Assembly (NCBI RefSeq): GCF_027744825.2
Contig: NC_071350.1
Location: 372,001 to 436,000, forward strand
DNA length: 64,000 bases
DNA from: Synchiropus splendidus
Taxonomy: Eukaryota; Chordata; Actinopteri; Syngnathiformes; Callionymidae
Direction: 5' to 3'
In this document: piece after piece, positions 54,640 through 60,727 of the stretch
Numbering within the stretch: the stretch's first letter is position 1
Layout of the letters: each line of letters starts with the position of its first letter
Position numbers and translations under genes: made by a program
Notes under the pieces: generated by a model
What the model was told of the DNA's origin: nothing
Databases searched by the model: none
The model's input: the letters and a program-made list of their open reading frames with translations, nothing else

Positions 54640-54751
54640 GGGTCAGGGCCAGAGATAGTCTTGGTCACTCTACACCACTGGAGCTAAGGCTAAGTCAGGC
54701 GTAGTTGTGGACCCAGAGCTCTGTTAGGGTAATTAGACTCCTCTGTCAGGG

Positions 54752-54757
54752 AATAAA
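54752..54757 (+). terminator. Polyadenylation signal AATAAA, 5' LTR
   Basis: GGGAATAAATTC is followed by a GT- and T-rich stretch (TTTTGGATTTTAAGTTGTGGG), as expected at an R/U5 border. The working copy for the viral transcript would be the one in the 3' LTR at 61486-61491. Confidence 0.75.
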
Positions 54758-54851
54758 TTCTTTTGGATTTTAAGTTGTGGGTTTTTGGTAGTCATTCTCA
54801 CGAGTAAACGAACACGCGGAAGATACATTAAAGGTGTAGATTCCTACAATT

Positions 54852-54870
54852 TGGTGAACCCCGACGTGAT
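54852..54870 (+). other. Primer-binding site, tRNA-Trp-like
   Basis: TGGTGAACCCCGACGTGAT begins three bases after the LTR end. It matches the complement of the vertebrate tRNA-Trp 3' end (the primer type used by avian sarcoma/leukosis viruses), except for one extra A in TGGTGAACC. The extra base would bulge or require a variant primer. It does not fit tRNA-Pro, the usual gammaretrovirus primer. Confidence 0.75.
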
Positions 54871-54950
54871 CGTGAGGTGGCTGGATAACAGGACAGAGGA
54901 GTCGGACTTGATTTCTGTTGGACGATTGGTCTCCACGGTGCACCGGACTA

Positions 54951-54959
54951 AAGGTGAGC
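54951..54959 (+). promoter_or_regulatory. Candidate major 5' splice donor in the leader
   Basis: AAG|GTGAGC, with GT at 54954-54955, matches the donor consensus closely and lies about 80 bp after the primer site. Joined to the acceptor at 60070 it would give an env-type spliced RNA and remove the leader hairpins. A second donor-like AAG|GTAAAT is at 55992-56000, just before the gag ATG. Confidence 0.5.
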
Positions 54960-55080
54960 AGAAACCTGTTTGAGATATCACGAATTCTGCATATTGGATA
55001 AGAACTATTTTGGAGACTGGTTGGAAGACAGTGTTTGGTCCATAGTCATTTTGGTTAAAGACAAGTGTGTGGAGTTTGGT

Positions 55081-55642
55081 TCATTTTTTATTTGTGAACG
55101 CAAATCAGCCAGAGAGCGGGGTTTGGTTCATTTTTTATTTGTGAACGCAAATCAGCCAGAGAGCGGGGTTTGGTTCATTTTTTATTTGTGAATGCAAATC
55201 AGCCAGAGAGCGGGGTTTGGTTCATTTTTTATTTGTGAATGCAAATCAGCCAGAGAGCGGGGTTTGGTTCATTTTTTATTTGTGAACGCAAATCAGCCAG
55301 AGAGCGGGGTTTGGTTCATTTTTTATTTGTGAACGCAAATCAGCCAGAGAGCGGGGTTTGGTTCATTTTTTATTTGTGAACGCAAATCAGCCAGAGAGCG
55401 GGGTTTGGTTCATTTTTTATTTGTGAATGCAAATCAGCCAGAGAGCGGGGTTTGGTTCATTTTTTATTTGTGAACGCAAATCAGCCAGAGAGCGGGGTTT
55501 GGTTCATTTTTTATTTGTGAATGCAAATCAGCCAGAGAGCGGGGTTTGGTTCATTTTTTATTTGTGAATGCAAATCAGCGAAAAAGCGGGGTTTGGTTCA
55601 TTTTGCATATGAATGCAAAGCAGCCATAGAGCGGGCTTTGGT
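55081..55642 (+). repeat. 47-bp minisatellite in the leader (11 units plus one degenerate)
   Basis: Eleven units of exactly 47 bp start at 55081 and run to 55597. A degenerate 45-bp unit follows to 55642, and a partial one after it. Each unit holds a T-run, TTTGTGAAYGCAAATCAGCC and GAGCGGGGTTTGG. Units differ mainly at one C/T site: six read ACGCAAAT and five read ATGCAAAT, the perfect octamer (POU/Oct) motif, at 55192, 55239, 55427, 55521 and 55568. Because 47 is not a multiple of 3, this is not a coding repeat. Enhancer activity is possible but unproven. Confidence 0.95.
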
Positions 55643-55706
55643 TCATTTTGCATGAACGCGAGTCAGTTTGGAACTGGACTCGGTTCTGTCCCGCCGTAGA
55701 CTGGCT

Positions 55707-55726
55707 TGAGATCGGACGCGATCTCA
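55707..55726 (+). promoter_or_regulatory. GACG-tetraloop hairpin, candidate packaging signal
   Basis: TGAGATCG (55707-55714) and CGATCTCA (55719-55726) pair perfectly over 8 bp around the loop GACG. GACG tetraloops in leader stem-loops are a known part of gammaretroviral packaging signals, where they make kissing contacts. Its place, downstream of the primer site and first donor and upstream of the gag ATG, is right for such a signal. Only one GACG hairpin was found, where murine leukaemia virus has two. Confidence 0.7.
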
Positions 55727-55779
55727 TTTTGCAATGTTGCTGTACACATAGGGGATTTTTGGGACCCCCTGAAACAGCG

Positions 55780-55876
55780 TAGAGTTTTATGCCTGGTCGG
55801 ATACCAGGAGAATAGAGTTTATGCTTGATCGGATATCAAGACAATAGAGTTTTATCTGGGTCTGATGCCCAGTAAA
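55780..55876 (+). promoter_or_regulatory. Three tandem covarying hairpins in the leader
   Basis: Three direct repeats of 32-33 bp, each opening TAGAGTTT (55780, 55813, 55845), each hold a 6-bp stem and a 5-nt loop. Stems are CCTGGT/ACCAGG (55792-55808), CTTGAT/ATCAAG (55824-55840) and CTGGGT/GCCCAG (55856-55872, last pair T-G). Loops are CGGAT, CGGAT and CTGAT. Stem bases differ between repeats at positions 2, 3 and 5 but pairing is kept each time, which implies selection for RNA structure. A weaker AGGGG/CCCCT stem lies just before (55750-55770). The probable role is RNA packaging or dimerisation, by position. Confidence 0.75.
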
Positions 55877-55961
55877 TAGAGTTTTTTATTTGTCTTTTAT
55901 TTTGAGTTTGATGGTCTGTGATAGTGAGGTCAAGAACTTATTTTGAGATAAAAAAATAAAT

Positions 55962-55975
55962 AAAAAAAAGGGGGA
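55962..55975 (+). other. Purine tract A8G5A before gag
   Basis: Eight A, five G and an A are followed by GAGAGAGAGAGCGAGGAAAAGG, up to the gag start. The core resembles the polypurine tract at the 3' LTR (60717-60726) and the one before env (60079-60089). Its role is unknown; it could be an accessory plus-strand primer or simple repeat expansion. Confidence 0.45.
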
Positions 55976-56014
55976 GAGAGAGAGCGAGGAAAAGGTAAAT
56001 TGGTAAGAGAAGAG

Positions 56015-56413
56015 ATGAATTCGTTGCTTAGTAAGTCAGAGGAAGATGTGTGGTCGGATGTGTGTATTTTACATGGATGTAATAAGTATAATAACGAGAG
56101 TCAGAAAAAGATGGATGACTTGTATGCAGAGATAGAGACACAAGTTTTGGCTGGGGTGGATAAGGAGAGAAAAGAAAAACATAGAAATAGATTAAATAAA
56201 GAGTGGGTGGTGTTAGGGAAGGAGAAGGAATTTCTGAGGCAGAAATGTACTATGAAACATTTATCTGAGAATTTGCAGCAGAAGGAAAGAAGAGTTGTGG
56301 ATAAAGGAAAGAAGTTGAAAGATGAGGTGAAAACAGTTACATGGTTGAAAACGAGGGAGCTGAGGGAGTTGAGAGAAGAGAATGAGGAGACCAGAATGCT
56401 GTTTGTGACATGA
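56015..56413 (+). pseudogene. gag: gag 5' fragment (matrix-like, truncated at 132 aa)
   Basis: The first ATG after the leader opens a 132-codon frame ending in TGA at 56411-56413. The product is strongly charged, rich in Lys, Glu and Arg, with a likely coiled coil from about residue 50 to 128 (heptad-like runs around KEKEFL and RELREENEE). By position it should be the matrix end of Gag, which coats the inner membrane in a virion, but I see no clear matrix family motif. The frame is open upstream to a TTG at 56000; the ATG is the better start. The next Gag-like frame begins at 56410, overlapping by four bases (ATGA), so a frame change probably split one Gag. Confidence 0.55.
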
Positions 56414-56715
56414 TGGTAGTGGCTTCAGTGTTAGGGGAGGAAGCAGCCCCACCCCCCGTGACGGAGTCCACAACAGGTCACAGACAGGAGCGTGCAGACG
56501 AGCTATCCAACTATCCAATGATGATCAACAATCAGGGAGTATTGCAGTATCATGAGTGGGAGATGCAAGATCTGACCCTGGTAACTAATAAATTGTCAAG
56601 TTTGACTGCAGGTGGTGAAGAGTGGATTGGAGCATTAAAGACACATATGGACAGCATTTTACTTGCAGTTGGCGATGTGGTGAGAATCACCCGTGCATGT
56701 CGCAGTTCAGTATAA
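56410..56715 (+). pseudogene. gag: gag middle fragment (proline-rich linker and capsid start)
   Basis: A 101-codon frame. Residues 8-22 are acidic and proline-rich (GEEAAPPPVTES), as in the linker before capsid. Residues 40-100 include QYHEWEMQDL and AGGEEWI, in keeping with the N-terminal part of a gammaretrovirus-like capsid. The frame stops at 56713-56715, far short of a full capsid. The assignment rests on order and composition; the capsid major homology region is missing. Confidence 0.45.
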
Positions 56716-57209
56716 CAATCTGACCAAATTCTTCACATGACCGGACTTGATTCTGTAGAGTTAACTTCTCCTTTTGGAGGTTTTGCTTCTTATTTTTTAC
56801 AGTGATTAGAGACTTGTTCCCTTAAGTGCCCCGACAGTTCCGACTCTGCCAGACTACACGCCAGCCACGGACCCCAGCTCTCACTATGACAAGTGCCTGA
56901 CTCTGTGGACCGATAAAACTGCTGCACGTGCGTCCAGAAATAATGCAAAAGAGGTGGTTTTTGGAATTGTAATCATGAAAAGAAGTTAAATCAGAATTGG
57001 GTATAAACCTGGATTTGATGGCAAAAATATTTTAAAAGACATGTTCATCGTCTCAAACTTTTTGCAGATCATCACGCTGAATCTAAAAAAAAAAAAAAAA
57101 TGGCAAGGGCAAGCAGGACCAGCTTTTGAAGCTGCGACTCGCACCAGTCCATCGCAATGCCATGATTCACAAATAAAGAGGAAAGGATAAAGCTAAAGAG
57201 GAGAAACAG
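56716..57209 (+). pseudogene. gag: Degenerate gag capsid region
   Basis: No open frame longer than a few dozen codons was found on the + strand. Short charged stretches just before 57210 (GKDKAKEEKQ in the zinc-knuckle frame, after a stop) fit the charged end of capsid. A run of 16 A lies at 57085-57100. Acceptor-like sequences end in ACAG at 56802 and GCAG at 57067. A minus-strand frame across 57072-57377 is a shadow with no recognisable features. Confidence 0.5.
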
Positions 57210-57767
57210 ATGTGGATGGCTCAGGGAACCGGTCAATCGAGAGGCAGAGCCATGGATCGTGGGAGGGGTGACCCTGGAGGCGGTAGGGGAAGCATCACTC
57301 AACCCGCCTACCAGCAACAACCTCAAGTGTGTCATTGCTGCGGAGATCCAACCCACTGGGTGAGAGACTGTCCACACCCTCCTGTGTTACAACAAGGTTT
57401 TGGAGGAGTGGCAATGAGAGGCGCCAGACCCGGACCTAGGGGAGGGGGAGCCCCCAGAGGTCGAGGTGGTCGAGGACCAGCGCCCTGGAATCAACAACCT
57501 TATCTACCGCAGCAGCAGAGTCCAGTCTCTGTCAAAGTGGAGAGACAGACTGTCAACATGTTAATGGACACTAGAACCACACTGTCCTCCATCAAGCCTT
57601 CGAATCCCACCAAAGAGACATTCTGGAAATCACATGATGCTGATGGAACTCACATGAACTGCAGCCTCAATGACTCAAGAGCAAGAAGGGGAAGGTGGTG
57701 TGTACTCGACCTTCCTGCTGTGGAAGCCCTGGAACGATCCAGTGGCCTCATTAAGACCTCCGATTGA
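57210..57767 (+). pseudogene. gag-pro: gag-pro fragment: nucleocapsid zinc knuckle fused to dead protease
   Basis: A 185-codon open frame. Residues 1-30 are Arg/Gly-rich. One CCHC knuckle follows at about 42-55 (CHCCGDPTHWVRDC, spacing C-x2-C-x4-H-x4-C), which in retroviruses binds viral RNA. An Arg-Gly-rich tail runs to about residue 95. The start of an aspartic protease follows without a stop, including VSVKVERQTV and then MLMDTRTTLSSI. The catalytic triplet reads Asp120-Thr121-Arg122 (57567-57575) instead of Asp-Thr-Gly, so the enzyme should be inactive. After about residue 130 the frame leaves the protease; the flap and second half are not found. Confidence 0.85.
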
Positions 57768-57840
57768 CCCCCTCCACCTCACTCTGTTTTATGGCCAAAA
57801 TCAAGATTTGATCTACCAAGAAGCATTTGAATCAGTTAAA
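57690..57840 (+). pseudogene. pol: pro-pol spacer, first part (shifted frame)
   Basis: A different frame from the protease (inside the open stretch 57670-57930) reads LLWKPWNDPVASL and then PLHLTLFYGQNQD, up to about EAFESVK. This resembles the extra region found between protease and reverse transcriptase in some fish retroviral pol genes. The reading continues in another frame from about 57827, so one frameshift lies near 57830-57845. The function of this region is unknown to me. Confidence 0.45.
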
Positions 57841-58375
57841 GGGGGAAGAATGGCAACTCTCAAGTACCTGCATTTATGTAGGGAAACAGGGAGTAGCTGT
57901 AGCTACCAAACTGACATTGTCACAAGGTGAGTGGTTCATGATGTCCGAAACATCTAATCCACACATCTTTCTTGAACCAGTTCACGGGCATATGCTCAGA
58001 GAGCTGGGACCCATGGTGAAGCAGTGTGAGGCAGCAGAAGACTGACAGAGTGGGCAAGTACCAAACGTGCCGTTTTCACCTTTGCTAAACATTTTTTGTA
58101 TCCAGGATAAAACAGGAGATTCAGATGTTCTGGCCACACTAACTAGGTTTCACGGACGAGAGCGCTCTGATCATGAATTATCAGCAGAGATGCTGGACAC
58201 CCTGCCTGATTCGCTGTGGTCATAAAGACCGGCGGACGTGGGCCACTGTGTCGATTGTGAACCGGTAACGTTTGAAATCACACCTGGCGCGTTTGTTAAT
58301 GTTCCACAATTTTCACGTAAACAGGAGGCGGCTGAGGGGATCGCCAACACTCTGGATGGATGATGGGACTCAGGA
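57827..58375 (+). pseudogene. pol: pro-pol spacer and reverse transcriptase N-terminus
   Basis: One frame reads through the whole stretch with three stops: TGA 58043-58045, TAA 58223-58225 and TGA 58361-58363. Recognisable pieces are CIYVGKQGVAVATKLTLSQ, PHIFLEP, LGPMVKQ, RFHGRERSDHE and PADVGHCVDCEPV. The last leads into the usual start of retroviral RT (ITPGAFVNVPQF). It joins the RT frame at 58376 without a shift. Confidence 0.6.
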
Positions 58376-58696
58376 GTGTTGGAGGTTTTCTCATCGGCGT
58401 GCAACACACTTATTTTACCGGTAAAGAAAGCAGACTGCGTTAATTATCGTATGGCACATGACCTCAGAGAAATTAATAAGGTAACATTAACATCCTGCGT
58501 TCCAGTGTCTGACCCGCACAGATGTTGGAATGTGTTAAGTCCAAAATTTCAGTGGTTTAGAGTGAGCAATTTGGCAAATGCGTTTTTCTGTATCTCATTA
58601 GCTCCAGAATGTAGAAAGTTCTTTGCGTTTATGTATCACATGAGTCCCACAAGGGTGGAAATTGAGCCGTGGGATTTTCAGCCAATATTTGTGTGA
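58376..58696 (+). pseudogene. pol: Reverse transcriptase fingers/palm fragment, catalytic Asp replaced
   Basis: The frame reads the conserved start of retroviral RT: GVLEVFSSACNTLILPVKK, then YRMAHDLREINK, then the metal-binding motif A region. In the last, the expected Asp before LANAFF is Asn (codon AAT at 58568-58570, reading VSNLANAFF). RT copies genomic RNA into DNA using three aspartates, so this copy should be inactive. The GTG at 58376 is not a real start: the frame follows directly from the stop-interrupted region upstream. After about 58650 the RT reading moves to another frame and this one runs out at 58694-58696. Confidence 0.82.
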
Positions 58697-58754
58697 CATG
58701 CTCTCCACTGTTTCATTACCTACAGGTGTTTTCTTGGTATAGTATCTCGACAAT
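58653..58754 (+). pseudogene. pol: Reverse transcriptase palm, YXDD box read as Y-L-D-N after a stop
   Basis: In a frame shifted from the preceding RT piece, the sequence reads GWKLSRGIFSQYLC and then LPTGVFLV, a TAG stop (58740-58742), and Tyr-Leu-Asp-Asn (58743-58754). Spacing and flanks are those of the YXDD box, so the second Asp is Asn. Together with the Asn in motif A, two of the three RT metal ligands are lost, both by a change that a single G-to-A step from a GAT or GAC codon can make. Confidence 0.7.
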
Positions 58755-58989
58755 CAGCACATTGCGACAGAATCGTTCTGGTATTTGTTTGGAGGCTACC
58801 AGGATGATTTTGCTCAGATGTGTTAGTATCTGATGATGTTGTAAATGGTGTACTCAACCAAAAGAAAGGTGATGATATATTTGGATTCTGTGTATGTTGT
58901 GAGTTGTTGATTTGGCATCATGTAGGCATAATGGTTTTGTAACAGCGACTGGGGATCCAGTTGCATATGGGGATCTCATTCATAGGTTG
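58755..58989 (+). pseudogene. pol: Degenerate RT thumb/connection region
   Basis: The distance from the YXDD box to the RNase H end is only about 240 bp, where an intact retroviral pol has well over 1 kb. The rest of RT and the first half of RNase H, including its TDGS-type motif, were mostly deleted. What remains has stops in every frame and no confident motif. Confidence 0.6.
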
Positions 58990-59130
58990 GACACAAGGCT
59001 GTCAACCCTGCGCGGTGGTGGTAGTTAAATGCCCAGGACACATGAAGGTGAACACATAGGTTGCCAGGGGTAACCAGGCGGCAGATGCAGCGGCAAGGAG
59101 GCTGCAGGCTGTCAGGTTTCTCCTCAATGA
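58990..59130 (+). pseudogene. pol: RNase H C-terminal fragment
   Basis: The frame reads VVVKCPGHMKVNT, a TAG stop (59057-59059), then VARGNQAADAAARRL. The GN-x2-AD pattern with the last catalytic Asp is the end of retroviral RNase H, which removes RNA from RNA-DNA hybrids. The first half of the domain is missing. The end of the fragment leads directly to integrase. Confidence 0.75.
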
Positions 59131-59260
59131 GGTAAGCAAGTTGAGGACTTGTTACCTGAAATTACTGTGGAAATTATTCAATAGCTACAGGCGAGTGCGC
59201 TGGACAGTGAGAAGCAAGACTGGAGTGCAGCTGCGGCGTGATGGAACACTGATCAGGAGG
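59131..59260 (+). pseudogene. pol: Integrase N-terminal region (shifted frame)
   Basis: In a frame +1 from the RNase H piece the sequence reads VEDLLPEITVEIIQ, TAG (59182-59184), LQASALDSEKQDW, then TGA (59239-59241). This looks like the region linking RNase H to the zinc-binding start of integrase. A further frame change leads into the next piece by about 59260. The HHCC zinc residues are not visible, so that part is probably deleted. Confidence 0.5.
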
Positions 59261-60036
59261 CTGTGGTTCAGCCCAGGGAAGGGACCAAGAAGAGTGGTCC
59301 TTCTTGATGATTTGTCAGAGTTTCAGCATTGGTCCAACGAAGAGGGTGATGCATCAGACGGAGTCAGGGAGGATGTGGTGGTCATGGACTACACAGACAT
59401 GATCACACCGGTGTAGATAAAGAGGTATATGTTGGTGATGGTGGAGACTTTTTCAGGACGGCCTGAGGTGTATCTGTGTGCAAGGAAGGATTTGTTGTCT
59501 GTCATCAAAGCACTGTTTAATCATTCTATACTAACCCATGGGTTTCCCAGACTAATTAGACCTGATATTGGCTCCCACTTTACAGCATCCTATCAAGTAG
59601 CTATGGTGGAGCAAATGCTGGGACTTAAACATAAACCTGGTTCTGTATATCATCCACAACAGTGTTTGGCCAAGACATGTGCACAAACAGGGCTGAATTG
59701 GCTACAAGCCCTGCCTATAGTTCTTTTGGCAATTAGACAGTACATTAACCGCCGGACAGGGTTCACACCTTTTGAACTTCTGACTGGTCGTCTGATGCCT
59801 GGTCCAGCCTCGGTGTTGCTCCAGCCGGAAGTGGACCCACCAGCCGGCTATAAGCCCTACTGTGAGCAACTTTCTTCATGTTTTTGTGCGCAGGATGATG
59901 CGACTTTTGCAGCCGAACCAGACGGACCCCCGCCAGCGTCATCCATTTATCTTCATGTGTTGCAGAGAAAGTGGTCCGAACTACTTTGGACTGGATCTTT
60001 TGAAGTCATGGTTCAAGCTAAATGTATTGTCACTAG

Positions 60037-60070
60037 TTTTTGTTTTCTTTGCTCATTTCATATTTTGCAG
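60037..60070 (+). promoter_or_regulatory. Candidate env 3' splice acceptor
   Basis: A T-rich tract ends in TTTTGCAG (AG at 60069-60070), 26 bp before the first env ATG. It is a strong acceptor by eye and in the normal place, near the end of integrase coding. The expected partner is the donor at 54953/54954. Confidence 0.65.
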
Positions 60071-60078
60071 GAAAATAT

Positions 60079-60089
60079 AAAAAGGGGGA
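60079..60089 (+). other. Internal polypurine tract A5G5A before env
   Basis: AAAAAGGGGGA nearly repeats the A4G5A tract used before the 3' LTR (60717-60726). It lies at the pol-env border. It may act as a second plus-strand primer, like the central tracts of some other retroviruses, or be a chance purine run. Confidence 0.45.
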
Positions 60090-60095
60090 CCATAA

Positions 60096-60260
60096 GATGA
60101 TGGTGAAGGATGGCTGGTGACTTTTGGGGATCTGGTGATCTCCTTGGGAGTAATGTCATGGCTGTGCAGGCTAACAATAGGGGACAAGGAACCCAACCTG
60201 GTAGGATCTGGCAATGAGACCCTAATCATGAATAGGAACAAAAGATCACCAGAGCCATGA
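60096..60260 (+). pseudogene. env: env N-terminal remnant (leader-like, basic cleavage site)
   Basis: A 54-codon frame without a stop ends in TGA 60258-60260. It holds a hydrophobic stretch (LVISLGVMSWLC) that could be a signal peptide. An N-glycosylation sequon (NET) follows, then RNKR (60234-60245), which fits the furin pattern R-x-K/R-R. ATGs at 60097 and 60100 open a different frame that stops after seven codons, so a frame change separates start and signal region. The RNKR could be the leader-peptide site or the SU/TM site; too little remains to tell. All of SU and the TM ectodomain are absent. Confidence 0.5.
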
Positions 60261-60289
60261 GGGGTTTGAAAGCCATGTCCATCAAATGA

Positions 60290-60586
60290 AGATCAATGTC
60301 AGGAGTGGATGACCTGCTACATAATCTGCTGACAGGCTGGTTTGGCAAATGAAAATGATTGATAATAACATTGTTTATAACAACGATGATAGACGTGAAC
60401 TGCTTTTCTTTGTGATGGTGTGGATGTTCTATTGTACCTTGTATGTAAGTTGTGTTTTTGAGAATTATTAATAGGGCATTTAAGGAGGACGATGGCAAAG
60501 GAGTCTATGTGATGCTATGTGTTCCAGGAGATGAGGAGACACATCTGGAGGAAGACAAGCTGTATCCTTGGTCTGAAATGTTTTGA
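60290..60586 (+). pseudogene. env: env TM C-terminal remnant (membrane span and cytoplasmic tail)
   Basis: One frame with four stops (TGA 60350, TGA 60356, TGA 60413, TAA 60446) ends in TGA 60584-60586. Before the span it reads DDLLHNLLTGWFGK. Then comes a hydrophobic stretch, LIITLFITTMIDV, a Cys-rich membrane-exit motif (CGCSIVPC) and a tail of about 43 residues (FKEDDGKGVYVML and ending KLYPWSEMF). This order is that of retroviral TM just before the 3' polypurine tract. It joins the env leader remnant with almost nothing between, so a deletion removed SU and most of TM. Confidence 0.62.
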
Positions 60587-60716
60587 AACATTTACTCTTA
60601 TATCTGATTTTGATTTGCTTACATCTACATGTATATCTGCATTTATTTTATTTTTACTTTGTTAGATTCTGGGGAGAATACTTTGGATGTTTTGTTGATC
60701 TCTTTTAGGAGAGATC
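60587..60716 (+). other. Noncoding stretch between env end and polypurine tract
   Basis: A T-rich 130-bp stretch with no frame or motif I can support. It is the usual short 3' untranslated region of a simple retrovirus. Confidence 0.6.
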
Positions 60717-60726
60717 AAAAGGGGGA
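60717..60726 (+). other. 3' polypurine tract
   Basis: AAAAGGGGGA ends one base before the 3' LTR, where plus-strand DNA synthesis is primed in retroviruses. It looks intact. Confidence 0.9.
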
Positions 60727-60727
60727 T

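Larger units (their letters stand above)
53994..54848 (+). repeat. 5' long terminal repeat (855 bp)
   Basis: It starts TGTGGGAATC and ends GATTCCTACA, a short imperfect terminal inverted repeat. It matches 60728-61582 at an offset of 6,734 bp with one visible difference (C at 54017, T at 60751). U3 contains two CCAAT boxes and a TATA-like box, and an AATAAA lies downstream, as expected for U3-R-U5 order. Several open frames of 60-106 codons occur here in both orientations and identically in the 3' LTR. They overlap one another and resemble nothing I know, so I do not call genes. Confidence 0.96.
59261..60100 (+). pseudogene. pol: Integrase core and C-terminus, catalytic Glu segment deleted
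   Basis: One frame with a single stop (TAG 59414-59416). It reads LWFSPGKGPRRVVL, then VMDYTDMITPV, where the first catalytic Asp is present (59387-59389). Next come LVMVETFSGRPEVYLC and RPDIGSHFTA, with the second Asp at 59564-59566. At HPQQCLAKTCAQTGLNW (from 59651) the stretch that should carry the catalytic Glu is missing, so the D,D-35-E triad is broken and strand transfer should fail. ALPIVLLAIR and TGFTPFELLTGR follow. A C-terminal domain like that binding DNA, with KWSELLWTGSFEV, sits near the end. The frame ends at the TGA overlapping the env ATG. Confidence 0.85.

Noticed and set aside
54062..54687. Overlapping open frames inside the LTR, such as a 106-codon + frame and an 87-codon - frame, repeated in the 3' LTR
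   Set aside because: They overlap in several frames of one GC-richer U3 stretch, are identical in both LTRs only because the LTRs are identical, and resemble no known LTR-encoded protein.
55081..55642. The 47-bp array as a coding repeat or a CRISPR-like array
   Set aside because: 47 is not divisible by 3 and frames run into stops. The units are contiguous with no spacers, and the setting is a vertebrate retroviral leader.
56000..56014. TTG at 56000 as the gag start codon
   Set aside because: A normal ATG lies 15 bases downstream in the same frame, and TTG starts are not expected in a vertebrate transcript.
57072..57377. 101-codon minus-strand frame over the nucleocapsid region
   Set aside because: It is the antisense shadow of the Gag zinc-knuckle frame and a poly-A run. 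It has no recognisable motif.
58819..58840. GATGAT (Asp-Asp) near 58831 as the RT YXDD box
   Set aside because: The flanking residues do not fit. A better match with correct flanks (LPTGVFLV, then Y-L-D-N) lies upstream at 58743-58754.
60226..60498. 90-codon minus-strand frame over the env remnant
   Set aside because: It is antisense to the Env TM reading, which has the expected order of span, Cys motif and tail next to the polypurine tract.
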